From contig JBEVNO010000064.1 in assembly GCA_040508085.1 (NCBI GenBank), positions 15,592 through 79,591 on the forward strand: 64,000 bases of DNA. Direction: 5' to 3'. The position numbers and the translations under genes were made by a program. Under the pieces are notes generated by a model. That model was given only the letters and a program-made list of their open reading frames with translations. It was not told where the DNA came from and did not search any database. The stretch is from ZC4RG30 sp040508085. Its GTDB lineage: Bacteria; Pseudomonadota; Gammaproteobacteria; Steroidobacterales; Steroidobacteraceae. Positions 44,691 through 53,091 of this stretch are shown here, in pieces. Numbering within the stretch: position 1 is the stretch's first letter; each line of letters begins with the position of its first letter.

Positions 44691-45083
44691 TCAGGACGCG
44701 GGCCGGGCCGGCTTGACGGCCTGGTCCAGCAGGAAGAGATCCGTCAGCAGCGCCCGCAGGTGCACCGATGCATTCAGGTTGTCCACCAGCAGCGAGGCTA
44801 TGCTCTCGCGCGCCAGCACGAGCCCGATCGCGCCGCGCGCCACGCGCACATCCCGTTCGACCGCATCGGTGAAATCACCCACTCCGGACAGCGCCGGCAT
44901 GCCGGTCAGTGCGGCACGTATTGAACCCTGCATGTCGGTCAGTGCCGCGTGCATGCCGGTGAGCGTGGGGCGCAGCTCGGTGCCGGCATCATCCTGGCGG
45001 CCCTGGGCCGCATAGGCCAGCAGGTATTCATAGCCGCGTTCGATAACATCGATGCGTTCGGCCAGCAAAATCGCTTCAGTCAC
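44691..45083 (-). CDS. Helical protein encoded in the Mo-hydroxylase operon, unknown function
   Basis: A 130-residue soluble, helical protein without Cys, signal peptide or recognised domain. The start is GTG (45081-45083) and overlaps the cytochrome b gene by 8 bases, and the stop is 4 bases before the esterase gene, so it belongs to the same transcript. It might help assembly of the exported enzyme or be unrelated. Helix-rich segments lie at about 5-25, 45-62 and 80-125. Confidence 0.65.
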   Translation of the reverse strand: MTEAILLAERIDVIERGYEYLLAYAAQGRQDDAGTELRPTLTGMHAALTDMQGSIRAALTGMPALSGVGDFTDAVERDVRVARGAIGLVLARESIASLLVDNLNASVHLRALLTDLFLLDQAVKPARPAS

Positions 45084-45678
45084 CGTTCTCCACCCGCTTC
45101 AGATCGTGCTCGGGCGCGAGCTCCCCGCGCCGTATCCAGCCTCTCACCATCGCACGCAGGTATGCGCGCTTCTCCGGCAGGATAGCGAAATACACATGCA
45201 CCAGGATGAGGAACACCGACAGCAGGGCTGCCAGATCGTGCAGCAAGGTCAGCAGGCCCCAGCTTTCCAGGCTGCGCACATAGGGATCGCGTTCCAGGAA
45301 TGGCACGCCAGCCTTGCGCAGCAGCAGCAGGCCGCTGACGATCGCCACCAGCACCGCCGTCGTCCAGCCCAAATGCATCAGCTTCTGCGGCAGCGTGTAT
45401 TTTCCGGCCCCCCGCGGTCGCAGGTCTGCTGCCTGCGGCACCATCACGGCCGGCCGCTGCCAGAACAATGCGCGCACCACATGCGCCAGGATCAGCGCCG
45501 TGAGCACCAGTCCGGCCACCCAGTGGATGCCGTACCAGGCGAAGCGGATGCCGAGAATGGGCAGGAAGCTGGTGACCAGCAGCACCGTCATGGTCAGCGC
45601 CGTGGCCCAGTGAAACAGCCGGTCGAACCCGGCATGGCGCAGCAGTGTGTCTTCGCCCTGCCTCACCTCAGCCTCCAT
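45076..45678 (-). CDS. Cytochrome b membrane subunit (formate dehydrogenase gamma/Ni-hydrogenase b type)
   Basis: About 200 residues with four transmembrane helices. RHAGFDRLFHWATAL, HWVAGLVLTALILAHVVRALF, LMHLGW and HDLAALLSVFLILVHVYFAI supply His that fit bis-haem ligation in the FdhI/HupC/cytochrome b561 class. It would pass electrons from the periplasmic molybdenum enzyme to quinone. The start could be ATG 45676-45678 (used) or GTG 45693; both overlap the 54-residue membrane protein gene. It sits between that gene and the 130-residue protein gene. Confidence 0.88.
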   Translation of the reverse strand: MEAEVRQGEDTLLRHAGFDRLFHWATALTMTVLLVTSFLPILGIRFAWYGIHWVAGLVLTALILAHVVRALFWQRPAVMVPQAADLRPRGAGKYTLPQKLMHLGWTTAVLVAIVSGLLLLRKAGVPFLERDPYVRSLESWGLLTLLHDLAALLSVFLILVHVYFAILPEKRAYLRAMVRGWIRRGELAPEHDLKRVENGD

Positions 45679-45832
45679 CCTTGCGCGAGCCACGGCGACT
45701 CCAGGCCCGATAGATGAGATGCACGACGATCACCGCGACGCCCGCCCAGAAAGCCACCGGCAGCAGATCCCAGGAGGCGCCGTTCACGACGGTCCTGCCG
45801 TAACTGTCGTGTCCATGACGCAGCAGGTCCAT
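45668..45832 (-). CDS. 54-residue membrane protein between Mo-hydroxylase and cytochrome b genes
   Basis: A small gene that general ORF searches would miss. ATG at 45830-45832 gives 54 residues with one transmembrane helix (about 20-42, WDLLPVAFWAGVAVIVVHLI) and a basic cytoplasmic end (YRAWSRRGSRKDGG). The stop TGA at 45668-45670 lies inside the cytochrome b start region and the ATG follows 4 bases after the FAD-subunit stop. Its position suggests an accessory subunit of the electron-transfer complex. It may instead be an anchor or a spurious frame. Confidence 0.7.
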   Translation of the reverse strand: MDLLRHGHDSYGRTVVNGASWDLLPVAFWAGVAVIVVHLIYRAWSRRGSRKDGG

Positions 45833-45836
45833 GCCT

Positions 45837-46826
45837 TCAGCCTCCGCGCACCGCGCGACGGATCAGGTTCTCCATCAATGGCACCTTGTACTGGTTGAAG
45901 TTCAGCGTCTGCGCAGCAGCACTCTCCAGCCCCGCGACGCGGTCGCCGGTAGCGGCGTCGCGTCTGCCGCCGGTCAGCGCCGCTTCTACCGTGCGCAGCC
46001 GATGCGGCACGCAGGCGGCGGCACCCAGCACCAGCCGCGCCGACGCGATGGCATCACCCTGCATCACGAACGCTGCCGCGATCGACAGCAGCGCGAAATC
46101 CCATACATTGCGGTCCGCCACTTTCTCGAAGTAGAACTGCGCGCCCGCCCAGGTGGCCGGAATCCGCACGGCGGTCAGCACTTCGCCCGGCTCCAGCACG
46201 TGCATGCGCCGGATGTTCACATCCGGCCCGATGAAGAACTGCGCGGCTGGCACCAGACGCTCGCCACCGCGCCGCGCAATCACCATGCTGCCGTCCAGCG
46301 CCACCACCGCATTGGCCGTGTCCGAAGGCGTCACGGCGACGCAGCGGCTGGCGTCGAAAATGGCGTGCTCGCGGTTCTGCCCCTGCGGGGTGTCTGCGTA
46401 GCACATGTTGCCGCCGGCGCGATAACAGTCCACGCCGCCGCGGTAATACCAGCAGCGTGTGTCCTGGCTGAGATTGCCGCCCAGCGTGCCGGCGTTGCGG
46501 ATCTGGGGACTGGCGACCCGCCCTGCGGCGCTCGACAACAGCGCAAAACGCTCGCGCACCAGAGGCGACTGCTCGATGTCGCTCAGTGAAGTCAGTGCGC
46601 CGATCTGAAGCCCGCCGTCGACTTCGCGCACGCCCCGGAGCGCCTCGATGCCGGACAGGTCGATCACCGCGCGCGTGCGCTTGGTGCGGTTTTTCAGCCA
46701 GTCCCAGCTGTCCTGTCCGCCAGCCACCAGCCAGCCGTCCTCGCCCAGGTCGGCCGCGAGTTCGAGCGCAGCGTCCAGCGCGTCGGGCTGGTACAGCTCG
46801 AAGTGCGGCATCATGTCGCGCAGCAT
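45837..46826 (-). CDS. FAD-binding subunit of molybdenum hydroxylase (PaoB-like)
   Basis: A 329-residue subunit of the xanthine dehydrogenase family. LVAGGQDSWDWLKNR (33-47) and RNAGTLGGNLSQD hold FAD, and CO-dehydrogenase-like C-terminal domain is present (about 220-325). Between about 124 and 148 three Cys (CWYYRG, DCYRAG, MCYAD) mark the extra 4Fe-4S site known from PaoB and 4-hydroxybenzoyl-CoA reductase. It passes electrons from the 2Fe-2S clusters. It follows the Mo subunit by 9 bases. Start could also be a later Met (MMPHFEL). Confidence 0.9.
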   Translation of the reverse strand: MLRDMMPHFELYQPDALDAALELAADLGEDGWLVAGGQDSWDWLKNRTKRTRAVIDLSGIEALRGVREVDGGLQIGALTSLSDIEQSPLVRERFALLSSAAGRVASPQIRNAGTLGGNLSQDTRCWYYRGGVDCYRAGGNMCYADTPQGQNREHAIFDASRCVAVTPSDTANAVVALDGSMVIARRGGERLVPAAQFFIGPDVNIRRMHVLEPGEVLTAVRIPATWAGAQFYFEKVADRNVWDFALLSIAAAFVMQGDAIASARLVLGAAACVPHRLRTVEAALTGGRRDAATGDRVAGLESAAAQTLNFNQYKVPLMENLIRRAVRGG

Positions 46827-46835
46827 CGTGTTCCC

Positions 46836-49235
46836 TTACTGGCAGTTGACCTGCAGGGGCCCATGCGCCTGCGGGCGGCCTGCAAGATGATTGAGGATCA
46901 TGTCGGGCACCACCGGGGTGCGGTTGAACACATGGCCGCCGATGGCCTCGGAAATCGCGCACAGGATCACCGAACCGGCACAGCCCAGCAGTGGTTCACC
47001 GATGCCCTTGGTGCCCAGCGGGCTCGATGGCTCCGGCAGGTCGACGCCGGCGACACGGAAGCGCCGCGCCACATCGGCATAGGTCGGCGGCTTGGCCTGG
47101 TAGTAGCCCACGCTGGCCGGCAGGCCATTCTGCGGGTCATACACAATGCGCTCCAGGCCGGCCACACCGAAACCCTGCACGGCTCCGCTCTTGATCTGTG
47201 TTTCAAGCCCTGCTGGGTGGATCACCGTGCCGCAGTCCGCAACGCCGACATAGTCGACGATGACATAGCGGCCGGTCTCCAGATCCAGCTCGATCTCGGC
47301 AAAGGCCGCTGCAAAGGCGGCAGGCGCGCCGAGCAGCGGCAGGTTGTCCTTGGCCACGCCCACCAGGCCGGTGCCGGCGATCGCGGTGGCGGACACCTGC
47401 GTCATCGGGTTGATGTCTGGCGGCAGTTCGTGGCCGTCATACCTGCCGCCGAGCTCGATGGCGCGCTGCGCAGCCTCGGCATAGGTCATGCCCGCGCCGG
47501 GGCTGCCCTTGCGGAAGACGCGCCGGCCGTCGATGTCGTACTGCGCGGGCGTCCCGCCGAAACGCTTCGCCGCAATCTCCTTGAGCTTGTTGACGGCATC
47601 GGTGGCGGCCACGAAATTGGTGCGCGCCATCGTGAAGTTGGTGTTGCTGCCGAACTGGCCGATGTTCCACGGCAGGTGGCGACGGCTGTCGCCGCGCTCG
47701 ATGACCACGTCCTCCCAATCCACCTTCAGCACCTCCGCGGCGATCCGCGAGGTGCTGGAATGGGAGAAGGTGCCGAGGTTGCCCACGCCGGTATGCACAT
47801 GCACCTTGCCTGACGGCAATATGCGCACCAGCCCATCGAAGCCGGAAAAACCGGCTGGATGGAAGGCCTGCCCTACCGCAATGGCCGTCACCTTGCTGCC
47901 GTTGCGCTGCCCGTTGCGCGCCATGCGCTGCTGCCAGCCGAAGATCGCGGCGCCTTTCTCCAGCGCCTCGCGCAGGTAGCAGCTCGATACGGTGTTGCGC
48001 TGTGAGCCGAACGGTGCGTTGAAACCCGGCCCGTTCAGCAGGCGCATGGCCAGCCGGTCGACTTTCAGGGCGCGCGCAGCCTTGTCGAGCAGCGGCTCCA
48101 TGATGTGCGCCATCTGGTTGTAGCCCGGGCCACGCTGCGCGCTGCGTATCGGCGAATTGGCGAACACCGGCATGCCGCGCCAGCGCATGGCAGCCGGCTG
48201 GTACAGGATCGACAGCGCATCTGCAGCGTTGCGGAAGTCGAAGAAACTCTGGCTGGCGCCGTTCTCCTGGATCACGTAGAGATCGGCAGCCAGCAGTTTG
48301 CCGTCCTCGCCGAAGCCCAGCTTCACCTGACCCTGGAAGCCCAGGCGCGCACTGCCGTGGTAATACTCCTCCGCGCGGCTCACCCGCATCATCACCGGCA
48401 GGCCGAGCTTCTTCGACAGCAACGCGGGCAGCGCCTGCAATGGATAGGCGCCGCCCTTGGAACCGAAGCCGCCACCACAGTATTCGGCGATCACCACCAG
48501 GTCCGTGGGCGCGATGCCGATCAGCGTCGCCAGCGCCGGGGTGATGAAGGACTGGCTTTGCGACGACACGTGCACGAAGCACTTGCCGTTCTGCCAGTAC
48601 GCCATCGCCGTGCGCGGCTCCATGCTGTGATGCGAATTGCTGGCATGCACGAAGGTCTCGTCGAGCACCAGCCTGGCCTTGGCAAAGGCGGCCTCGACGT
48701 CGCCGTAGGTCCACTCCTGCGCCGCGGCGCCCATTGGCATGCGCGTGCCGGCTTTGTCGAAATCATCGCGGGTCCACTTCAGCGTCTGGAATTTCACTCC
48801 CGCCGCGCCGACATTGCCGTCGCTGCGCGCATCGGGCTGGTCCGGATGCAGGCTCGCGAGTGGATCCACATGGAACGGCAGCGGCTCGTAATCCACCTTC
48901 ACTTTCTCGAGCGCATCCTGCGCCGCAGTTTCGTTCTCGGCCGCCAGCAGCAGGATGGGTGCGCCGACATAACCCGGCTCCTCGGTGAGCAGCGGAATCT
49001 CCGGCGCGGGTGGGTTCTTCACATCGCCGGGCAGCAGCACACCCACGTAGCCGGGCACCTTCTCCGCCTCCGACATGTCGATGCCGCGCACACGCGCATG
49101 CGGATAGGGACTGGAAAGCAGCCGCGCGAACACCATTCCTTCGACGCGGAAATCCTCGGCGTAACGCGCCTCGCCAGTGACCTTCGCCACCACATCATGG
49201 GGCGTGAAATCATGGCCGAGATGCTTAGACGCCAT
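46836..49235 (-). CDS. Molybdopterin-binding catalytic subunit of exported aldehyde-oxidase-type hydroxylase
   Basis: A 799-residue subunit of the xanthine dehydrogenase/aldehyde oxidase family (PaoC-like). It has the N-terminal domain (VTGEARYAEDF), the cofactor stretches EYCGGGFGSKGG and RSAQRGPGYNQMAH, QSSMEPRTA-like HHSMEPRTA, and the catalytic Glu in GTKGIGEPLLGCAG near the end. It has no signal peptide of its own, as in PaoABC, where the folded complex is carried by the Tat signal of the small subunit. Start: ATG 49233-49235, overlapping the 2Fe-2S gene by 11 bases. Aldehydes are a likely substrate class, by family. Confidence 0.92.
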   Translation of the reverse strand: MASKHLGHDFTPHDVVAKVTGEARYAEDFRVEGMVFARLLSSPYPHARVRGIDMSEAEKVPGYVGVLLPGDVKNPPAPEIPLLTEEPGYVGAPILLLAAENETAAQDALEKVKVDYEPLPFHVDPLASLHPDQPDARSDGNVGAAGVKFQTLKWTRDDFDKAGTRMPMGAAAQEWTYGDVEAAFAKARLVLDETFVHASNSHHSMEPRTAMAYWQNGKCFVHVSSQSQSFITPALATLIGIAPTDLVVIAEYCGGGFGSKGGAYPLQALPALLSKKLGLPVMMRVSRAEEYYHGSARLGFQGQVKLGFGEDGKLLAADLYVIQENGASQSFFDFRNAADALSILYQPAAMRWRGMPVFANSPIRSAQRGPGYNQMAHIMEPLLDKAARALKVDRLAMRLLNGPGFNAPFGSQRNTVSSCYLREALEKGAAIFGWQQRMARNGQRNGSKVTAIAVGQAFHPAGFSGFDGLVRILPSGKVHVHTGVGNLGTFSHSSTSRIAAEVLKVDWEDVVIERGDSRRHLPWNIGQFGSNTNFTMARTNFVAATDAVNKLKEIAAKRFGGTPAQYDIDGRRVFRKGSPGAGMTYAEAAQRAIELGGRYDGHELPPDINPMTQVSATAIAGTGLVGVAKDNLPLLGAPAAFAAAFAEIELDLETGRYVIVDYVGVADCGTVIHPAGLETQIKSGAVQGFGVAGLERIVYDPQNGLPASVGYYQAKPPTYADVARRFRVAGVDLPEPSSPLGTKGIGEPLLGCAGSVILCAISEAIGGHVFNRTPVVPDMILNHLAGRPQAHGPLQVNCQ

Positions 49236-49872
49236 GATGGATCTCCGCCGTGTTGCCGGCGGCGCGCATGATGGCATTCAGGTAGTTGTCGTAGGCACCA
49301 CAGCGGCACAGGTTGCCGGACATGGCATGGCGGGCTTCCTCGCGCGTGGGGGCGGGATTCTTCTGCAGCAACGCCACGGCGGCCACCACCTGCCCCGGTG
49401 TGCAGAAGCCGCACTGCGGCGCCAGCTCATCCACAAAGGCCTGCTGTACCGGGTGCAGTTCACCGTTCGGCCCGCGCAGACCCTCGATGGTGGTGAGCTT
49501 GCGATTGCGTACGGCGTGCGTGAGCGTCGAGCAGGAATAGAAAGTGGTGCCGTCGAGCATCACGGTGCAGGCGCCGCATTCGGCGCGGTCGCAGGAGAGC
49601 TTGGTGCCGGTGAGACCCAGCTTGTAGCGCAGGGTCATCGCCAGGGTTTCCTGCGGCAGCACATCCACGCGTCGCAGCTGGCCATTGACGTTGATCGAGA
49701 TCAGCCGCTCGACGGAGCCGGCCACAGCACGGCGAGCCGGCGCGCAGCCGGCCAGGCCGCCGGTGACGAAGCTGGCGGCCGAGGCGACCGCGCCGGACGC
49801 GATGACTCGCTTGATGAATTCGCGACGCGAATGCCCCCGCGGCTCGCCGCTGCCGCTGATCGACTCGTCCAT
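49225..49872 (-). CDS. 2Fe-2S subunit of molybdenum hydroxylase with Tat signal (PaoA-like)
   Basis: A 215-residue subunit. A Tat motif SRREFIK (15-21), a hydrophobic stretch (25-40) and a possible lipobox LAGC at Cys43 lead the chain, so the whole complex is exported and may be lipid-anchored. Two 2Fe-2S clusters follow: C-x4-C-x2-C-x11-C in the plant-ferredoxin-like part (CDRAECGAC, FYSC) and CGFC plus CRCG in the helical part. It opens the operon. I start at ATG 49870-49872 rather than the TTG at 49899, as GGGGG is close upstream. Confidence 0.92.
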   Translation of the reverse strand: MDESISGSGEPRGHSRREFIKRVIASGAVASAASFVTGGLAGCAPARRAVAGSVERLISINVNGQLRRVDVLPQETLAMTLRYKLGLTGTKLSCDRAECGACTVMLDGTTFYSCSTLTHAVRNRKLTTIEGLRGPNGELHPVQQAFVDELAPQCGFCTPGQVVAAVALLQKNPAPTREEARHAMSGNLCRCGAYDNYLNAIMRAAGNTAEIHHGV

Positions 49873-50192
49873 GCAGCCCCCGGTTATGGACTGCCGCAAA
49901 GCCTACGCGCCCGATCACACCCGGACAAGCGGCAGATGGGACGGGGGCGCCGGCAGTGAAAACCCCCGGCGCGTCACCGCGGGACCTCGCAACTGGCGGC
50001 ATATATGAGACGCAGCGTTCCGTTATTGATGGGCGCCGGGGCGGCCCTAGGTGCAGTCCGGTGCGGGCGCGGCGCGCGCCGGAACGGGCCCGTTTATGAC
50101 CGCCTGACCTGTCCCTGATTGCACACCCTTTGCCCGCAGACGCAAACCGGGTTACCTTCGGCCTCGATCTAGCTGAAATGGAGCACCGCACC
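49873..50192. other. Divergent intergenic region (about 320 bases)
   Basis: No convincing gene lies between the Mo-hydroxylase operon and the bactofilin gene. It holds a hairpin GCGCCGG/CCGGCGC (49947-49972, loop 12) and a perfect 12-base palindrome AACGGGCCCGTT (50083-50094). Both may be regulatory or chance in a GC-rich region. Promoters of both genes should be here, but I cannot assign -35/-10 boxes with confidence. Confidence 0.5.
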
Positions 50193-50705
50193 ATGGCCCT
50201 CTGGGACAAACCCGATACGAGCGCGACTCCGGCCGCGCCCGCCCCTGCCGCGCCCGCACCGCGCCCGGCCGGCAACGCGCCAACTTCCACTCCGCCTGCC
50301 CAGGACTCCGCCCTCGCGCTGAAGGAACGCACAGAAATGAAAGAATCGATCATCGCTTCGGGCCTTTCCATCGAAGGCAAGATCATCGGCAACGGCCACG
50401 TGCGCGTGGCTGGCAAGTTCAAGGGTGACATCCAGGTTGAAGGCAACCTGCACATCGACAACGGCGCCAAGGTGGAAGGCCAGGTGCGGGCCAGCGAAGT
50501 CATCGTCAGCGGCGAGCTGCAGGGCAATGTCGAAAGCGCCAAGCGCGTCGAGCTGCAGCAGGGTGGCTCCATCGTCGGCGATGTGAAAACCGGCTCGCTC
50601 ACCGTGGCGGCAGGCTCGCGCATGCGCGGCTCGGTCGACTTCGGCTTCGACGATGCCAAAGCAGCCACCTCCCTGAACGTCGGGAGCCGCAGTAACGTCG
50701 CATGA
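50193..50705 (+). CDS. Bactofilin
   Basis: A 170-residue bactofilin. An Ala/Pro-rich N-terminal tail (about 1-50) precedes the beta-helix domain (about 52-155) with the typical SIIASGLSIEGKIIGNGHVRVAGKFKGD start and repeated short strands such as GKVEGQVRA. Bactofilins polymerise into cytoskeletal filaments at membranes. I start at ATG 50193 with GGAG 9 bases upstream; an in-frame ATG at 50178 is possible. Its stop overlaps the zinc-ribbon gene by four bases. Confidence 0.94.
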   Translation: MALWDKPDTSATPAAPAPAAPAPRPAGNAPTSTPPAQDSALALKERTEMKESIIASGLSIEGKIIGNGHVRVAGKFKGDIQVEGNLHIDNGAKVEGQVRASEVIVSGELQGNVESAKRVELQQGGSIVGDVKTGSLTVAAGSRMRGSVDFGFDDAKAATSLNVGSRSNVA

Positions 50706-51076
50706 TTGGTACGGCGCGGGCGGCGAACCAGGCCGGTGCGACCCGCACCTGCCCACACTGTCGGGCAACCATTCTCGAAAGCGCAGTCATCTGTCCGGGG
50801 TGCAAGCACCATCTGCGCTTCGACAAGGATGCGCGTGCAGCCCAGGAGGCAGGCACGCGGCTTGCCTGGCAGATCGAGGGCACGCTGGACGCTGCGCGCA
50901 TGGACGCCGCCACCGAATACAGCATCCTCATCGTCGTGCGCAATGAGCGCAATGAGGAGATTGCCCGCCAAGTGGTGAATGTCGGCGCGCTGCAGGGCGC
51001 CGAGCGTCGCAACTTCGCGGTGTCGATTGAAACTTCCGAATCCAGAAGCGCGGGAGTGCTGCCGCGCCGGCGCTAG
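50702..51076 (+). CDS. Zinc-ribbon protein encoded with bactofilin
   Basis: A 124-residue protein. Residues 16-36 contain two CxxC pairs (CPHC and CPGC) forming a zinc ribbon, followed by a beta-rich domain (about 55-110). It starts inside the bactofilin stop (ATGA) and is surely co-transcribed. Similar small ribbon proteins beside bactofilin genes are known to me only as hypothetical proteins. A role in filament assembly or membrane attachment is inference. Confidence 0.82.
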   Translation: MIGTARAANQAGATRTCPHCRATILESAVICPGCKHHLRFDKDARAAQEAGTRLAWQIEGTLDAARMDAATEYSILIVVRNERNEEIARQVVNVGALQGAERRNFAVSIETSESRSAGVLPRRR

Positions 51077-51086
51077 GCGCCCGCCC

Positions 51087-53006
51087 TCAGCGCCCTGCCG
51101 CTACCTGCGGCACCACTTCATCCACGCTGGCGGTGGTCACCGAGTGGTAGCCCGGCCGGGCTTCGGCATAGATGCGCTGCGCCAGCGGGCGCCCCCACGC
51201 ACCTTGCGCCATCAGATCCTTGAACAGCGGCAGCACGTATTTGCGGCGTCCCTGTGAAGTAAGGAACTCTTCTACCTGCGGCACCGCCGCCGCGTAGCGG
51301 TTGCGCACCGCGAGGCGCAGCCAGGCAAACTGCACTTCGCTGTTGCGCTGACTGTCCAGCTGCAGCAGCTTCACCAGTGCATCCAGCTGGCGCACGGACT
51401 GCCGGCGCGGCAGCTGCGTCAGGAACCGCACCCGCTCCGACGAATTCCACTGCGCCACGACCGGCAGGGTGCCGCGCGCCGCGAATGCCTTGGCCGCCGC
51501 ATCCACATCCTTGAAGGCCGCCGCAGTGACATGTACGGCATTGGCAGGCAATCCCGGCTGGTAAACCCAGGCGTCCAGATCCAGCTGCTGCTCCAGCGCC
51601 GCATCGCCGCGCACCAGATGTTCGCGCAGGTCCGCCAGGAATCGCGCCGAGGTCTGCGGCTGGAACGCATGGCGATCGAAGTAGTCGCGCAGGTAGGCGT
51701 CCCAGCGCTCGCGGCCCACCGCCCTCTCGATGGTGCGCAGGAAGGTGGCGCCCTTCTCGTAGGCGATGTCGGTCATGCCGATATCCGGGTCGCGGCCTCC
51801 CAGCTCGCCGTGCAGGCGCGTATCGGCACCCTTCAGCCCGCCGGCCTCCTTGATGGCCGCCTGCAGGTCGTCCCAGCCGAGATCGGCCAGCATGGCGGCC
51901 GCGTGCTCGCCGTAGACCCGTTCCATGATGCGGTTTTCAAAGTAGCTGGTGAAGCCTTCGTTCAGCCAGAAATCCGCCCATGTGGCATTGGTCACGAGGT
52001 TGCCGGACCAGCTGTGAGCAAGCTCATGTGCGATGACCGACACCAGGGATTTGTCGCCCGCGATGATGGTGGGCGTGGCAAAGGTCAGGCGCGGATTCTC
52101 CATGCCGCCGAATGGAAACGACGGTGGCAGCACCAGCACGTCGTAGCGCCCCCAGCGATAGCTTCCGTACAGCGACTCCGCAGCGCTCAAAAGCTGTTCC
52201 AGGTCCGCGAACTCGCTGGCTGCCGCATCCAGCCGCGAAGGTTCGGTGTAGACGCCGGTGCGTGGTCCCAGCTCGCGGAACGCCAGATCCCCAATGGCAA
52301 TGGCGATGAGATACGGCGCCACGGGCTCGTTCATGCGGAAACGCCAGGCGCGCCCCCCGGGGACCTGCAGGGCCTCGGCGCCGCGCATCTCGGCGCTCAT
52401 CAGCACCGTGAGCGGCGGCGGCGCGACAATCCGCGCCGTCCAGGTCTGGCGGATTCCCGGGCTGTCCTGGGTGGGAATCCAGCTGCGCGTCAGGATGGCC
52501 TCGCTCTGGCTGAACAGATAGGGTTGCTGGCCGCCGGCAGTCTGCTGCGCCGTCAGCCACTGCAAGGCAGGCGCATCAGGGCTGGTGCGATAGGTGATCC
52601 GCACGCGCCGGGCTTCGCCGAGCGTCACCTGCAAGGGCGTGCCGCGTACCGCATCGGGTTCGCCGAGCTTCCAGGGCAGTGGGCTGCCGTCGGCATCCGC
52701 CACGGCCTCGATGCTCAGCCGGTCGGTATCCAGCGTCAGGACCGGTGCCGCGCCCGGCGCCTCGACTTCAAGCGCGGCGGTGCCGGCCAGCGTGCGTGTG
52801 GCGAAATCGGCCACCAGGTCCAGATCAAGATGGGTGACGCGCGCCACCGCGGGGTCGGCCCAGGAATGCACGTCGCGCGCGTCCTCGCCGCTCAGCAGTG
52901 GAGCCACGGGAAGCGGTGGCACCGCGGCAGTGGTCGGCGCATCGGCGCCCTGGCTGCAGGCGAGCAGGGACAGCAGCAGCGGCAACAGCGGCAGAATACG
53001 GCGCAT
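51087..53006 (-). CDS. M1-family aminopeptidase lipoprotein (leukotriene A4 hydrolase-like)
   Basis: A 639-residue metallopeptidase. A lipoprotein signal (1-17, ending LLAC) is followed by an N-terminal beta domain, the GGMEN substrate motif (about 304-308) and HELAHSWSGNLVTNATWADFWLNE (H-E-x2-H-x18-E zinc site). The C-terminal ARM-type helical domain (about 500-630) is like leukotriene A4 hydrolase/cold-active aminopeptidases. It should cut N-terminal residues from peptides in the periplasm. I start at ATG 53004-53006 as it gives the signal; the earlier frame lies in the divergent promoter region. Confidence 0.93.
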   Translation of the reverse strand: MRRILPLLPLLLSLLACSQGADAPTTAAVPPLPVAPLLSGEDARDVHSWADPAVARVTHLDLDLVADFATRTLAGTAALEVEAPGAAPVLTLDTDRLSIEAVADADGSPLPWKLGEPDAVRGTPLQVTLGEARRVRITYRTSPDAPALQWLTAQQTAGGQQPYLFSQSEAILTRSWIPTQDSPGIRQTWTARIVAPPPLTVLMSAEMRGAEALQVPGGRAWRFRMNEPVAPYLIAIAIGDLAFRELGPRTGVYTEPSRLDAAASEFADLEQLLSAAESLYGSYRWGRYDVLVLPPSFPFGGMENPRLTFATPTIIAGDKSLVSVIAHELAHSWSGNLVTNATWADFWLNEGFTSYFENRIMERVYGEHAAAMLADLGWDDLQAAIKEAGGLKGADTRLHGELGGRDPDIGMTDIAYEKGATFLRTIERAVGRERWDAYLRDYFDRHAFQPQTSARFLADLREHLVRGDAALEQQLDLDAWVYQPGLPANAVHVTAAAFKDVDAAAKAFAARGTLPVVAQWNSSERVRFLTQLPRRQSVRQLDALVKLLQLDSQRNSEVQFAWLRLAVRNRYAAAVPQVEEFLTSQGRRKYVLPLFKDLMAQGAWGRPLAQRIYAEARPGYHSVTTASVDEVVPQVAAGR

Positions 53007-53091
53007 GAAATATCCTGTACGTCGCAACGGAATCGACCCGTTGAGGCGCGAAGATAGCAGCCGCGCGACGAGCCGGGCGTAGAATCCTCGC

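Noticed and set aside
49873..49899. Upstream TTG start for the 2Fe-2S subunit
   Set aside because: The ATG at 49872 has a better ribosome site and gives a normal Tat signal.
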